Shown piece after piece: positions 47,681 to 59,369 of a stretch of DNA of 64,000 nucleotides. The position numbers and the translations under genes were made by a program. This DNA is from Hypomyces perniciosus. Taxonomy: Eukaryota; Ascomycota; Sordariomycetes; Hypocreales; Hypocreaceae. The stretch is taken from assembly GCA_008477525.1 (NCBI GenBank), contig SPDT01000007.1, forward strand, positions 1,426,001-1,490,000, given 5' to 3'. The notes below the pieces were generated by a model. The model did not search any database. It saw only the letters and a program-made list of their open reading frames with translations, and was not told the DNA's origin. How positions within the stretch are numbered: position 1 is the stretch's first letter; each line of letters opens with the position of its first letter.

Positions 47681-50006
47681 CTCTGTCTGCAGGGCCGTTT
47701 TGGTGCAATCTTGGCTTTTTCAGAACCCAATCCTCTCCTACCGCGGGACCACAGATATTACTCCCTATTTTTGATGATTTAGAACGGAACTTTGTCTACT
47801 TTTCTCTTCCGTCAGAATCTCGTGATAAACGGAAATTTTTGTTGCTAGCTAATGGTCCGAGTTCCCCGACGGCTTGTAAAAGGGTTTTTTTTTTCCTTTC
47901 TACTATCAAAACGGACCGTTCCGAGCTCCCTCCCTTCTACTAGTAATCAGTTCTGCCGTTCCAACTAGTATTCGGCATTTCCATCCCATTTTTATTTTAT
48001 TTCCCAAGCGGGACCTCCGTCGGGGACGGCCCTCGTATCTGGATCTTTTTTTTTTCTTCCATTTTTTCTAGCGCTGGTCCACACACACAGAGAAATACTA
48101 CTACTACTACTACTACGAGTACTACTATTACCCTCCCCATATGAGGCCCCCCTCCCATGCATAGCAGTAAATTATAATACTACTAACATTACTAATCCGT
48201 ATTTCCAAGGCAACAGGCGTCAAGCTCGTCATCGGGAGCAAATCGGCTTCTATTTCCGCGTTGTTGTGCACTACCTAGGTACTATTAGATCAATTTTGAC
48301 CCGACTATTCTCAGCATCAGATATAAACACAACACGAAGGGGGAAAAATCGAAACGAAACAGAGGGGTGGGGAAGGATTTTCAGTGCGTCACACCACCAA
48401 CGGGTAAAATGCTCGAGAAAAATATGTATCTAAGTACGAGTTTGTTCTAGCTGGGTGCGTGCCACAAAAACGTGGCAGAGGGAAGATGGACTTTGTTGTT
48501 TGATGGAGAAACTTCTCCCTCTCATGGGTGTGTGGATCGTATGCCAGATACATCTGACAGGTTGTGTTTTTTTCTTCTTCCTGTTGTTCTTTTGGGCCTT
48601 CTGCATTTGGGTGATGAGATGGGTCCGCAGGGATGGATGGGGACTCTATGGGGACTTGGTGCTGTACTAGTATCTCTAAGGGTGTTGTTTTTGATGGACA
48701 AGGATTATTTATCTAGTCACATCTTTCTTTCGACTTCGCTTAACAGGTAATGTTGTTTTGACTCCCTGTCGTGGGTGTTACCACTAGAACGGGGCTCTCA
48801 AAGTTCCATGTCAAGGGGTAAATCATCACATATCAACTGTGACTCTCCTGAGTTTCAGGATTTGGTTGTCCAAGAGAATGAAGCATGACAGTAATGATAA
48901 ATCCTGGTTCGAAAGGATTCTTGACAAAAGGGCTAACGAGCAGGACTCGGACCATAACAGATAGAATGAACACCCTTGTTCTTGATTGATGACTCTGGGC
49001 AAATTTCCTTGTGACAACGGCTCTCCCCCTGTTCTTTCTGGTTTCTTTGACTCGTCTCCAGTTTCCTATGATCCATGACTGTCGCCATCTCGGGAGCTTC
49101 TCTATCGCAGCAAGGATGCCAAGAGTCATCACCACAAAAGTGATATCATGGCATCCAGTTCGCCGACAATCCCGGGACGGGTGGTAGGAAACTTGCTTCC
49201 GAAATTTTACATGACCAGTGGTGAATGTTTCAAGGGAAGAATCACCTTGAACCAGACAAGACGGCATACACCGAACAAAACATGGCCTTTGGCGGTTTCT
49301 CCCTCTGCCCTGCCCAGCCTCCTTCCTAAAAAGACATCTCTATCCAGTGTAGGAGCTAAAGCTTAGTTGCTAGTACCTATATAATCGGCCATGCCCTGCT
49401 TCCACGAGACGACAGCAGTCAAACTCGTCACATTGTTCCTGTGCACGCAAATTTTTCTTTCATTATGTCGAATATATGAGGTATTTCGGAATGAGTATCA
49501 TCTATGAAAAGCTATTGCTTGAAAATACAGCTGTACGCGGAACCTTCTATCCTTCTACCCTTCTACCTTTGTTCTCGGTCATGACCTGAGAGGCTGATAT
49601 TGCGACCACCCCAAGTTATCGAGATAGTCCAGATACACACTATGCATAAGCTTGGAAATAAAATAAAAAGGGCGGGTCGCTTCACCACAACCCGTCGGGT
49701 CTCTTCCAGTCTTGTGGGGTCCAAGACAGCCACGAGTCGGAGAGAAGGCCGAGATCAAAGTCACTATCCAAAGAGGAGAGTCAATTTCTTGACTGGTCGG
49801 TACCCATCTGCATCTCATCTGCAGGGACTGACCGGTCGAGCCTGTCCCGTTTCAGCCGCTCCCGATCTTGTGTCTACTAGGACTAAGATCTAGCATTTCT
49901 ATCTGTTGAAGATTCCACTTTCATATGCAGGTTCTTTTTCTTTTTCTGCGCCATCGACTTTAGTATCGTCCATCTTTTAAACCCCTGCTTCCGCCCGCTC
50001 GCCGCT

Positions 50007-51077
50007 TTAGTTGTCCCAGAATCCCGGGAACAGGTAGTCAACCCGCTTCATCGCCTCGGGGTCCCTACCCTGCGGCTTGGTCATGAACTTGACGGCACCT
50101 GAAGATGCGCCCACCCAGTGCTTTCCCTGGACCAGGTCGCTGTGCTCCTCCTTGGCGAGGCGGTCCAGGACGCCGCCGATCAGCCTCTTGGCGTTCTTGC
50201 TGTTGGCCTGCATATACCTGATCACCAACTCGACATTCACGTCCTCATACGAGTGCCAGCAGTCGTAGTCAGTGGCCATGCAGATAACCTGGTAGGCGAT
50301 TTCAGCCTCGCGAGCGAGCTTGGCCTCGGGCAGGGCCGACATGTTGATGACAGAGCCGCCCCAAGAACGGTACATGTGTGATTCCGCACGAGTCGAGAAC
50401 TGCGGACCCTCTACATTAAAGAAAAAACATGAGCTATTTCTTGTTCACAACTAGTATCAGACGACCTTTCAGACTTACCCATGCAGATGAGGGTGCCTTT
50501 GTCATGGAGGACTACGCCTTCACCTTCCATGTGCTCCGCGCAGGTCTTGACAACCTGCGCCAGTTTCGCATCAAACGGATCCGCGAATCCAACGTGGCCG
50601 ACAACACCTCCCTCGAAGAACGTGAAGGGTCGGATACCCTTGGTCCGGTCGATGACCTGGTCGGGGAGAACAAAGTCCATGGGCTTGATTTCCTCCTGCA
50701 GGGAGCCGACGGCGGAGAAGGCAATGATGGATCGCACACCGATATGACGAAGAGCGGCGATGTTGGCACGATTGGGGACCTCATGAGGAGCGAATTGGTG
50801 GTTCAGGCCGTGTCGGGCGAGGAATGCGACGTTGATGCCGTTATGGGAGAGGATATGGATGGGCGAGGCGGCAAAGCCCCATGGGGTTTCGGGGTTGAGG
50901 ACGGCGATGGGCTCGTAGCCCTCAAGCTGGGCAAGGCCCGTACCGCCAATGACGGCAATGTGTACGGGCTCTATCGGAAGTTTTATTAGCATTTGAAGAG
51001 GAGGAGCAAGTCCGGTGAAGGGGGTGAAGGGGGTGAAGGGGAGACATACTGTCGAAGGTGGTGGGGAGATCAGCCAT
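50007..51077 (-). CDS. MEU1: S-methyl-5'-thioadenosine phosphorylase
   Basis: Cleaves methylthioadenosine, a by-product of polyamine synthesis, to adenine and methylthioribose-1-phosphate, the entry to methionine salvage. Exons 51077-51050 (28 nt), 50970-50479 and 50410-50007 give 307 aa. Motifs of the PNP/MTAP family: HIAVIGGTGLAQLEGYE, the phosphate-site ARHGLNHQFAPHEVPNRANI, SAVGSLQEEIKPMDFVLPDQ, EGPQFSTRAES (read across the last intron), GSVINMSALPEAKLAREAEI and MATDYDCWH. The short first exon gives MADLPTTFDKPVHIAV, fitting the family start better than the frame-alone start inside the intron. It lies 1 kb from CTR86 in divergent orientation. Confidence 0.95.
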
Positions 51078-52081
51078 CACTGCGACTAGGTAGTATCTGT
51101 AAAGACGGCGTGAAACACGACTAGGGAATGGCACAGAGTAGTAACCCGAGCGACTGTAGGGTAAAAGAAGAGTGATGATGGTCAGACAGAGAAATCCGGC
51201 TTTGAAAGAAATGTTCGCAACTGCTTCGGAGCTATTACCCCACCATTACGAGTACTCTGTCTGGAGTCTGATATCAAATAGAGGAGCAGATTCTGACTCC
51301 GATAAGATATGGCGCCATCGGTCTGCCAAGACTCCAGACGTATGTATGTAGATGCCCTCAGCGATTTTGACTAGGTAGGTAGTAGTAATATATTCGAACG
51401 TTCTCGAAATATATTGTTTAGCCCAAATAGGATTACACTTGTAAGGTATCTAGTCAATTTTCTCTGGTTATTACACCTGTGCGAACCATTTTACCACGTT
51501 TCTGAGAAAGGCAATTATTAAGTTACCCCTCCCCCGCATCAAGATAAGGAAGGGCTGTGTTCGGATCATTGCTTACACAAAATAGATACTACTTTGCAAA
51601 AACGCCTGCTTCGGAATGCTTCGAAAAATTGGGAATATTATTGGCCTGTTTGCATGTAATGTCTTTGTGTAAAATGATTGGCTGGACACAAAAATCCGAG
51701 CAACCCAGCTTGTAAATTTCAAGGCGGAATCTTGTGGCGGTTTTCAACGCCACCTCTAAGTGCAACCTCTAATACGTCGTATTGCATTGCCAGACAGAGC
51801 CTGACAAACAAGTAATCCTGTTCTCGGGTGGTACGGAAACGGTTTTAACGATAATGTTCCAGTATATCCCGTACTTCCTGTGAGACAATCTCTGAATCTG
51901 GAGGAATTATCAGCATAGGCGGGCTGTCCGCCTCATGTTGTGTGGCGCGTTCAGATGCTTACCAAGCCTACAGCTTTTTTTGCGGGGTCCACCAGATTTT
52001 TACCCTGAATCCATCACCAGGTCCAAGTCAGCCCCAACCACGCCTTGCAAAAGAGTTGGGCTTTCTTTCCAACTGTCGAAG
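51078..52081. promoter_or_regulatory. divergent promoter region MEU1/CTR86
   Basis: About 1 kb between divergent starts. It has AT-rich sequence and no recognisable gene or repeat beyond a short GTAGGTAGTAGTAATA stretch near 51375. The frame upstream of the CTR86 ATG stays open to 51935 without resembling the protein family. Confidence 0.4.
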
Positions 52082-55079
52082 ATGAGAATGACTGAAACGA
52101 CAGATATAAACGACACGACTATTCTCGTGCCGGAGACCGTTGCGGCACCGCTATCGCTCGAGAATGGAGGCGATCACTCAGGCGAGACCATTGAGGAACG
52201 CTGCTTCTCGGCGGCTCTCATCTGCCTGGAGGGTCATTTCACACAGTCACCCCCCATGGGCCCTCAAACGACTGCCAGGGTCAACTCTATAATATCAAAG
52301 ACGCTTGAGAAGACCCATACTCTCAGGAAAGCTCGGTAAGGCGCCAAACGCCCAGGGAGAAACGGGGAAATTCATCGACGGCTAACCCGGACCTCATAGG
52401 GAAGCCTTATCGCGGAATGTTGCCATCTGGATATGGCTGACCAGAATATTTGCCGCTGCCATCCCTAATTTGACAACGCGGTCTGTGGGACCGTTGTCGA
52501 GCCTGAATGATCCTGAGAAGGGAGTCAGCCCCCAGGAGAGCACGGCCTTGATCGTCCTGAATCATGCTTCTATCAAAGAGGATCTCGGAACTCTCATCAA
52601 GCTCATGCACATCGCCAGAAACTTGCTCGTTAATGCCGAGCCTGAGATTCCCCAGGACATATGTGCTGCGGTACATTTTGATCAGATGGTTTATCAGACA
52701 ATAATCCTATGTGTCAACGTCACTAGTAAGGGCTATGACGGAGAGATATTGGACGAGGCGCAAAGACTGAAGCTCGCCGACATTACGGAATTATGTCAGT
52801 AATCCATCTAATCCTGTGGCGTCATTTGCTAACGATTAATAGACAAGAAGCTACTTGTGACTGCACTCCAACAGGCACACAACTGGACAGCAAAGCATGA
52901 CCGGAATAAGATGTCGTTCTGGTTTGATGTGCTCTCCGACGACGATGGTGCCCTCTCAGCGCCTGAGGAAGGAATGGGCGATGGCTCAGGGTTCAGGCCA
53001 GAGGTCGCGAAGCAGCAAATACAGCACTGGCTCGATCGAAACGCTAGAATGTGTGACACTGCGAGGCAGCTACTCAGAGACTACGCCGAGAACCAAGCCG
53101 ACAAGCCGCCCGGAAACCTGGCCCCTATCAGACCCCTGGCCTGGAACTGGCTTCCAGATGGGACCGTGGATCCGCCCACCGAGATGGACGAAACCAATGA
53201 GAAGATTAATCCGGTCTGGAAACCGGACGAAACGGACAAGTTCGAACAGGATCGAGCTTACGGTCGTGTCTCCCGTGAGATTGATACGTGGTGGCTCAAG
53301 GCACGCGATCCCAACTATGAAGAATGGGTTGTTGGGATGCCATCTGTCGAGTTTGCTCAGTCACGTACTGAGCATTGCCGGAACAATATGGTCCATCGTT
53401 ACGCGCATCCGTATCGCGCACACTCGCCACATCCAGAGGGCGGCGAGGAGGATCTTTCTGACCATGAACACTGCCATGACTGCCATGATTGTTATGCCCG
53501 CCACCACCATCATCACCATCACGAAGATGATCACGAATGCAATCATCAAGAGCAAGCTGAGGGAGAACAGGAAGAATGTGATCATCACAACCACTACGAT
53601 GAGGAGGATGAGCACCACCATCATCATCATTGCTACCACCATCATCACGATTACGCCCATGATTATGTGGAGGACATGATGGACGATGAAGATGCCGATG
53701 ATGACGACTCATACGGAGATGGACCGTTGACAGGATTGTTAACGGAAGTGCCAAATATCCTGGATCCCAAGCAAATTGAGGCCCTACACATGATTGTCAA
53801 GTCATGCATCCTAGACAACGCAGGATCAGGACTCACACGTGCCGGCGAGAATCTGCAAAAGACGCGTTGTAGGATGTTCCTCGCCCTGGAGTGCGGAAAG
53901 AGCTTGCTGCGAGAGTTGCTAGTCTTCATCGCGGTCTGGGACAAAGATGAAAACTCTCTCATTTTCCAAGTTTCCACCCAGATTATCGAGGCTCTGCATC
54001 ACAGTGCCTTGATACCGTACGCCTGGAATTCTCTGAAGATACCCAAAGATATCATGTCACCAGCCCAAACGGTGTTGGTACGCCTGGTCAACCGCATGAT
54101 CCACGCCCGAGGCCATAGCACGGCTCCACAAGAGTCCAAGGACAACTCGAGGGATATCAAGCTCGTGCATTTCTTCTATAGCTTCTTCCGCAGTCGCATC
54201 GTGCCCGACACGGCCGCTCTCATGCACTTACAAGCTCAGATCCGCGAGGAGAACTGCGACCCTGCGGAGTTCCCTGTTGATAGTTGGGACATGGAACGAG
54301 CTAAGGAAGGCATAGTTCGGTTTTTCGACTTCCTCATGACCTTGGCCGAGCTGCCAGACATGCGGCTCAAGCTCATCGAGTGGGAGGCTGTGTACGACCT
54401 CATTACCATTCTCAATAGTCTGGAGGCTGCTGTGCCAAAGAAGCCCCTTGTCGAGCTCCCCAAACGAGCGCCACCGGCAAAGGCCAACGGCGCCAACAGC
54501 AATCCTATGGTCGAGCGGCCGTACTCGACTAGCAACGAGGGCGACACTATCTCACCACCTCCACCGCCAATGCAGGACGCACCACACAAGTTCGCGTGGG
54601 CTGGCATTAAGGGACAAATCTTTACCATCATCGCCACCTTGCTCCAGCCGCCGCCAGGGCAGAGTAGTCCCGGCAACCCACAGGTGCAAATGCAGATGAT
54701 GAAGTACAATGGCATTGTGCCTCTGCTCAACTCCTGTGCGTATGACGACAACGATCCGTTTGCCAAGGAGCGTGTCACCCTCTGCCTGAAGTGGTTGCTT
54801 GATGGCTGTGAGGCAGCCAATAACTTCTTCCGCGAGCTGGTGAGTCTCGCGCCGCAACCTAACCTGAGGCCGCCGCCGGGAGGCACGACGGTGGGGACGA
54901 TCAGGGTCGATGGTATTCAGGGCGAAGTGAAAGTCAAGGTGCGGTCGCACACAGTTACTCCGGTCGTGGGCCAGGCGGCTGATGAGCTTCTTGAGAAAGC
55001 CGCAGGGTTGAATCTGGGGTTGAGTCAACCAAAACCAAAAGGTGGCCAAACTAACATCGAGGAGGATTTCATGGCTTAA
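52082..55079 (+). CDS. CTR86: Ctr86 / Ataxin-10 family protein with His/Cys-rich insert
   Basis: Exons 52082-52335, 52400-52794 and 52843-55079 give 961 aa. The C-terminal block MMKYNGIVPLLNSCAYDDNDP...KERVTLCLKWLLDG (~840-880) is the Ataxin-10 homologue domain; upstream helical segments (LRELLVFIAVWDKDENSLIF, VHFFYSFFRSRIVPDTAALM) fit an armadillo-like solenoid. Fungal members are listed as copper transport protein 86; the molecular role is poorly known. At ~419-500 there is a strongly biased insert: DHEHCHDCHDCYAR, then seven His, DDHECNHQ, EEC, DHHNHYDEEDE, six His, CY, four His, and an acidic run DDEDADDDD. I count about 27 His and 6 Cys in ~70 residues. Such sequence is predicted to bind Zn, Cu or Ni. 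Splice junctions restore REALSRN and ITELYKKLL. Confidence 0.88.
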
Positions 55080-55355
55080 TTAATGTTGGGCATGCACGTT
55101 ATTCGGCTGGACTCGGTCCCAGCATAGCAATTCAGAGTGGAATATATAAACAATGCCTTGGAGATGAGTAAAAATCTAACGTATCCAATAAAGTCCAGTT
55201 TTGCAACAGGACCAAAACATGTGCATTCCCATGGAGTTTTTTTTTCTTCTGTTTGTTTCTCTTGGTGCCCTTTCCCGTCATGATGATCCCATGTAAGCGC
55301 TGTGTCAAACTCGCCCCATTCACATTCACATTCGCATTCACACAATATTCCTCAC

Positions 55356-56186
55356 CTACTTGGTTCCGTTCACTCCGAGCTTGCCCTCCGTCTTCTCAAC
55401 ATATGCCACCAGATCAGCAATGGTGCAGACCTTCAGACCCCACTTCCTCGCAAACGCAATACACGCCTCTCCCCGCAACATGCCGGCGCCAGTCCGCACA
55501 GCCTGTCCGGGGACCTCCTCGCCATCATCCACAAGCTCGCAGATGACGCCGCACTCCTCCTTGCCTGCTAGCCTGCAGAACTCGGTTGCAGCCTCGGTGT
55601 GGCCGTTCCGCGCGCGCACGCCGCCGGGATGCGAGCGCAGCGGCAGCACATGGCCCGGACGGCGCAGACTGTCGGCCGTGGACGCCGGGTCGGCGAGGAC
55701 GCGGCACACGAGGGCGCGGTCCTGGGCGCTGATGCCGGTGGTGACGGAAGGGTCGTTGGCGTCGACGGAGATGGTGTAGGCGGTGCCGCGAGGGTCTTGG
55801 CTGTGCTGGACCATGGGCGGCAGGCTGAGCTGGTCGGCGCGGGAGGGTTTTAGGGGAGCGCAGATGAGGCCGGAGGAGTGGCGGATCATCCAGGCCATCT
55901 GGTCGGCGGTGACGCTGTCGGCGGCGATGATGAGGTCTGCTTCGTTTTCGCGGGAGGGGTCATCGAGGACGACGAGGAATTCGCCTCTGCCTATGTGAGA
56001 GAGGGTTAGATATGGGATGCAATGCAATGCCATGCCATGCCATGCCATGCGATTCTCTGGCTGTTTCGGCCGGCACTGTCGGTAGTGGGGGAGGGGAGAG
56101 AGAGGATGCGCGCAAGACGTACGGAAGGCTTCGATGGAGTCGGGGATAGAGTCGAATTGACTCTGGTCTATGATTGAGGAAGGCAT
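55356..56186 (-). CDS. RIB3: 3,4-dihydroxy-2-butanone 4-phosphate synthase
   Basis: Converts ribulose 5-phosphate to 3,4-dihydroxy-2-butanone 4-phosphate and formate, supplying the four-carbon unit for riboflavin. Exons 56186-56123 and 55990-55356 give 232 aa, a normal length for the monofunctional fungal enzyme. Active-site segments are present: EAFRRGEFLVVLDDPSREN (read across the intron), EADLIIAAD, MIRHSSGLICAPL, DPRGTAYTISVDANDPSVTTG and GHVLPLRSHPGGVRARNGHT followed by EAA. The exon-1 end C joins GC to give the Arg of AFRRGE. The 132-nt intron contains an ATGCC tandem repeat. It is divergent from COQ3. Confidence 0.96.
   Translation of the reverse strand: MPSSIIDQSQFDSIPDSIEAFRTSCAHPLSPLPHYRQCRPKQPENRMAWHGMALHCIPYLTLSHIGRGEFLVVLDDPSRENEADLIIAADSVTADQMAWMIRHSSGLICAPLKPSRADQLSLPPMVQHSQDPRGTAYTISVDANDPSVTTGISAQDRALVCRVLADPASTADSLRRPGHVLPLRSHPGGVRARNGHTEAATEFCRLAGKEECGVICELVDDGEEVPGQAVRTGAGMLRGEACIAFARKWGLKVCTIADLVAYVEKTEGKLGVNGTK
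56017..56050. repeat. ATGCA/ATGCC pentanucleotide array in RIB3 intron
   Basis: Roughly two ATGCA units then four ATGCC units inside the only RIB3 intron. Length variation here would change intron size but not the protein. Confidence 0.85.
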
Positions 56187-56461
56187 CTTGTTTGTTTGTT
56201 TGTTTGCTTATTGATTGGTGGATTGCCTGAGTTCTGGTTGCGGGCTTTGGGATTTATGCAATGGGTTCGTTCCCTCGGTGTTGTTGGTTGGCAGTCAAAG
56301 AAGTAGTGGCTTTTCTCTCTCACTCGGATTTCCCCCACTTGTTGGCTTGTAGGCCGATGGAGGGAGGGGTCGACTTGGAAGAAGACGAAAGAAAGATGAA
56401 GGGACTTGATCAATTCTTGTCCGAATTGAAGTTGGGTATCACGATAAATGGATGTATACAG

Positions 56462-56493
<32 letters not shown>

Positions 56494-56948
56494 AGAGTTC
56501 AGTTGGCTTGAGCCGAGTCATGAACTTTTTGGCCTCGATCTTGTCCCGGCATGGCGACCTCGGCGCGCCAATGGCCGAAAATCTCCAACTGCGCGGGTAT
56601 CACTAATGATGTATAAGCCGAAACCACCTTGGAATGGATGAGTTGCGCCTCCACATTCCGCCATGCCCACTAATACATGTATGTATGTACATGTACGTAA
56701 AACGATGGCCAATTTGCACGTGCTCGTCTGTATTTCCATCATACTAGTACATACCTTACAAGCCATTGGCCAATTGAATCACCATCTACCCGTGGGCTCG
56801 CAAGTTCCGCATGAGCCGATCAAAGTCAGGACATGCCGCGCGGTTAGACGGGCCGCTTTGTCATCCAAACTTCTTCCACTTTCTTTTGCATCCACACCAC
56901 TTCGCTTGAGCCTTTGTTGACGACATCAGTTCGATTCGTCCTGCGGAG
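56187..56948. promoter_or_regulatory. divergent promoter region RIB3/COQ3
   Basis: The 762-nt space holds a GA dinucleotide run (56461-56482), ATGTATGTACATGTACGTA near 56680-56698 and no extra gene. It presumably contains both promoters. Confidence 0.45.
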
Positions 56949-57836
56949 ATGGCCGCATCGTCCCGGTCCATCGCGGGGGCCAGTCTGCGACGGCTCCTCG
57001 TGTCTGGAGCTCGACAATATGCACCGCTGCTGAGGCCAGCAGTGGCAGCATCTCCAGCGCCAATGCGATGGCATTCCGGCTTCTCCTCCGTCAACCCCAA
57101 TGAGGTCTCCCATTTCACTGCCCTTGCCAGCGAGTGGTGGGACCCTCACGGATCCTCTCGCCTCCTTCACCTCATGAACCCTCTCCGCCACGACTTCATC
57201 CGATCCTGCCTCCAGTCCTCCGACTCTGCTCCTCATCCCAGCGACCGCAATGCAGACAGCACCGTCACATACCTCGACATCGGCTGCGGCGGCGGCATCT
57301 TTGCCGAGAGCGCAGCACGACTGCCTTCTACCCGTCACGTTACTGCCATTGACCCCACGCCATCCGTCCTCGCTGTCGCCAAGGCCCATGCTCGCAAGGA
57401 TCCCTCGTTGGCGAAGAAGCTGTCCTACAAGCAGAGCTCCATTGAGGGGCTGGAGGTGCCCCCCGAAGGAGAAGGATACGACATTGTGACTTTGTTTGAA
57501 GTCATTGAGCACATTGACGACCCGGGTGCGTTCCTTCAGCGCGTACGCCCCTTTGTGAAGCCAGGGGGGTGGCTGGTCATGAGCACGATTGCGAGGACGT
57601 GGATGAGCTGGTTCACGACGAATTTGGTCGCTGAGGATATCCTCCGAATTGTGCCACCGGGCACGCACGATTGGAACAAGTACATCAATGAGGAAGAGCT
57701 GCAGCGATACTTCATGGACAAGGGTTGGAACAGTCCCAAGGTCATGGGCGTGGTGTACGTTCCAGGGCTAGGGTGGAAGGAAGTGCGCGGCAGCGAAAAG
57801 GTGGGCAATTACTTTTTCGCCGTCCGTAGAGACTGA
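56949..57836 (+). CDS. COQ3: ubiquinone biosynthesis O-methyltransferase, mitochondrial
   Basis: Performs both O-methylations of coenzyme Q synthesis on the inner mitochondrial membrane, using SAM. Intronless, 295 aa. Residues 1-~38 form a basic, Ser/Ala/Arg-rich presequence (RRLLVSGARQYAPLLR) expected to target mitochondria. Core motifs: EVSHFTALASEWWDPHG, LHLMNPLRHDFI, SAM motif I YLDIGCGGGIFAESAARLP (~107-125), VTAIDPTPSVLAVAKAHA, DIVTLFEVIEHIDDP and FVKPGGWLVMSTIARTWMSW, ending WKEVRGSEKVGNYFFAVRRD. All regions expected for the family are there. A 274-codon antisense frame over the same DNA is a shadow. Confidence 0.96.
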   Translation: MAASSRSIAGASLRRLLVSGARQYAPLLRPAVAASPAPMRWHSGFSSVNPNEVSHFTALASEWWDPHGSSRLLHLMNPLRHDFIRSCLQSSDSAPHPSDRNADSTVTYLDIGCGGGIFAESAARLPSTRHVTAIDPTPSVLAVAKAHARKDPSLAKKLSYKQSSIEGLEVPPEGEGYDIVTLFEVIEHIDDPGAFLQRVRPFVKPGGWLVMSTIARTWMSWFTTNLVAEDILRIVPPGTHDWNKYINEEELQRYFMDKGWNSPKVMGVVYVPGLGWKEVRGSEKVGNYFFAVRRD

Positions 57837-58133
57837 AATGGCCAACAAGCCGTTTGCGCTTGGCCAATTGATTCTGTACCACTATTCTGTACACTGCATG
57901 ATACCCTGGGTCGTGGTTTGGAGGTACTGGTAGCAATAGGTAGCTAGGCAATGCCTTGGATTTCCGTAGAAACCCGTAACGATAATGAGAGCCAAGCGAC
58001 TACGATGTGCTGTATTCATCCGAATTTTTCTCTCGCATGCGTGGTCAACATGAACCGTTAAAAGAACTCACAAACTCCCAATTCTACTGACAAGGGGTAT
58101 CATTTTTTACTACTCATTATACATCATTCTGTA

Positions 58134-59369
58134 TCATTCTACATCTGCTGTAGCTCGCTCTCGTTTCATTGCCCGACCACCGCCCCTGACACGACGTTCT
58201 GCACCAACAACAAGGGACTCATCAATCCCATCCTCCTCATCGTCATCCATGTCCTCACGGGCCTGCTCGGCCTGCTTTGTGCGCTGTATCCTTCGGAGCA
58301 TCGCCTCATCCAGGAAGAAATCATCCTTGAATCGAGCGCGGGAGAACGACTACTCAGCGTTAGAAAGATGAACCATATGTGTTGGTGGGGCAAGGGTTAC
58401 CTGCGAGCATCCTGTTTGAGGACATTGTCCCTCGCCGCGCATGGGGAGGTAGTCCAAAATAGCTGTCTTCTCAAACGTATGCGGGCATTTTCGGTTGCCA
58501 TATGGCTCTACCATGGGAAGAAGCGTCAAGGGACAATTGATACTAATGTTCTCGCGAGAAACAGCAACGTCGTCATCGTCATCGAAGGCGCCGTGTTGGC
58601 CATCACGGCCCGGGGTCGTCATATCCGGCTTCCCGTCGGGGAGAAACCACCGCGAGGGGTCTGGCAATGGAGGGCCGTCTTCGCCGGTGGCGGCATCGTG
58701 CCATAGCTTTTTGAAGCCGGCGTAGTCGTTGTTGAGAGCGTAGCGCTGGTGGGCGCTGAGGTTTTTGTATTCGGCTCTTTTCTTTTGGCGCTGGTTGCGG
58801 TATGTGTCTAGGACACTGGATACAGTTGGCGTCTCTGTCTCTGTGTCTTCATCTTCGTCCTCGCCCTCGTTGGCTCTTCGTTGGGTTCTGGCGGGATTGT
58901 GCGTTGCAGCATTGGTGTATAGATCGCCCAGAATGGCAGCCTCATCTTCCAACTCAGCCCGCCTATCAATGACCTCACGCAGAGCTCTCTCTGAGTCGCG
59001 CGTCAGCTCTTCTATTTGCCTTTCTAATTCAGGGATGTGAGTCTCGAGGCGCTCCTCCTCGGCTGTTTTGTCGGTTTCCTTCTCCTCACGCCGTGTGCGC
59101 ACGTCGGCGAGTCTGTCCTTACGGCTACGCAGGCGCTCGTGGAGGTCGCCGACGCTTTGGCCGAGATGCCGTACTGAATCTTTGAGTTGGGTTTCGTAGG
59201 GCGCTATGCCGCGGTTGTTGGAAAGTTCGCCTAGAGCTCGACGGGCGCTGTCGTTGAGTGGGAATGAGAGCGGTTCATACTCGGGGAGGGCAGTGACGGT
59301 GGAGGATGTGGATGGAGAAGCGTTGTATCCCGAGGGGCGGCTGCCGCGATTGAAGAGTCGGCGTGACAT
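58134..59369 (-). CDS. MMS21: SMC5/6 complex SUMO E3 ligase, Mms21/Nse2 type
   Basis: Exons 59369-58401 and 58349-58134 (intron 51 nt) give 394 aa. An N-terminal coiled-coil region (~60-145: LRSRKDRLADVRTRREEKET, ELERQIEELTRDSERALREV) would bind Smc5. The SP-RING follows at ~280-325: NCPLTLLPMVEPYGNRKCPH, TFEKTAILDYL, CPQTGCSQ, with the Cys/His ligands in the usual spacing. The second exon adds a charged tail (RARFKDDFFLDEAMLRRIQR ... acidic DDDEED ... basic RVRGGGRAMKRERA). An acidic stretch (EGEDEDEDTETE) sits at ~170. The layout fits a nuclear SUMO ligase in DNA repair; other SP-RING proteins (Siz) are much larger and have SAP/PINIT domains not seen here. Confidence 0.88.

Larger units (their letters stand above)
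40520..50006. other. 9.5-kb region without supported genes, rich in palindromic words
   Basis: Apart from one doubtful ORF, no frame shows family motifs. The region has about 16 loci of the dispersed word family, among them three long palindromes, plus TGGCATAGCA (43161-43203), CTCGC/CTTGC (44651-44720) and TAG (45978-46006) tandem repeats. I see no terminal inverted repeats, transposase, reverse transcriptase motif or tRNA. It could hold lncRNAs, a degraded element too old to recognise, or simply be spacer. Confidence 0.5.

Noticed and set aside
48833..49267. 144-codon minus-strand ORF with some protein-like composition
   Set aside because: No recognised motif, no splice partners, and located in the gene-free block; too weak to list.
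56844..57668. 274-codon antisense ORF over COQ3
   Set aside because: Shadow of a well-supported intronless gene; no motifs of its own.
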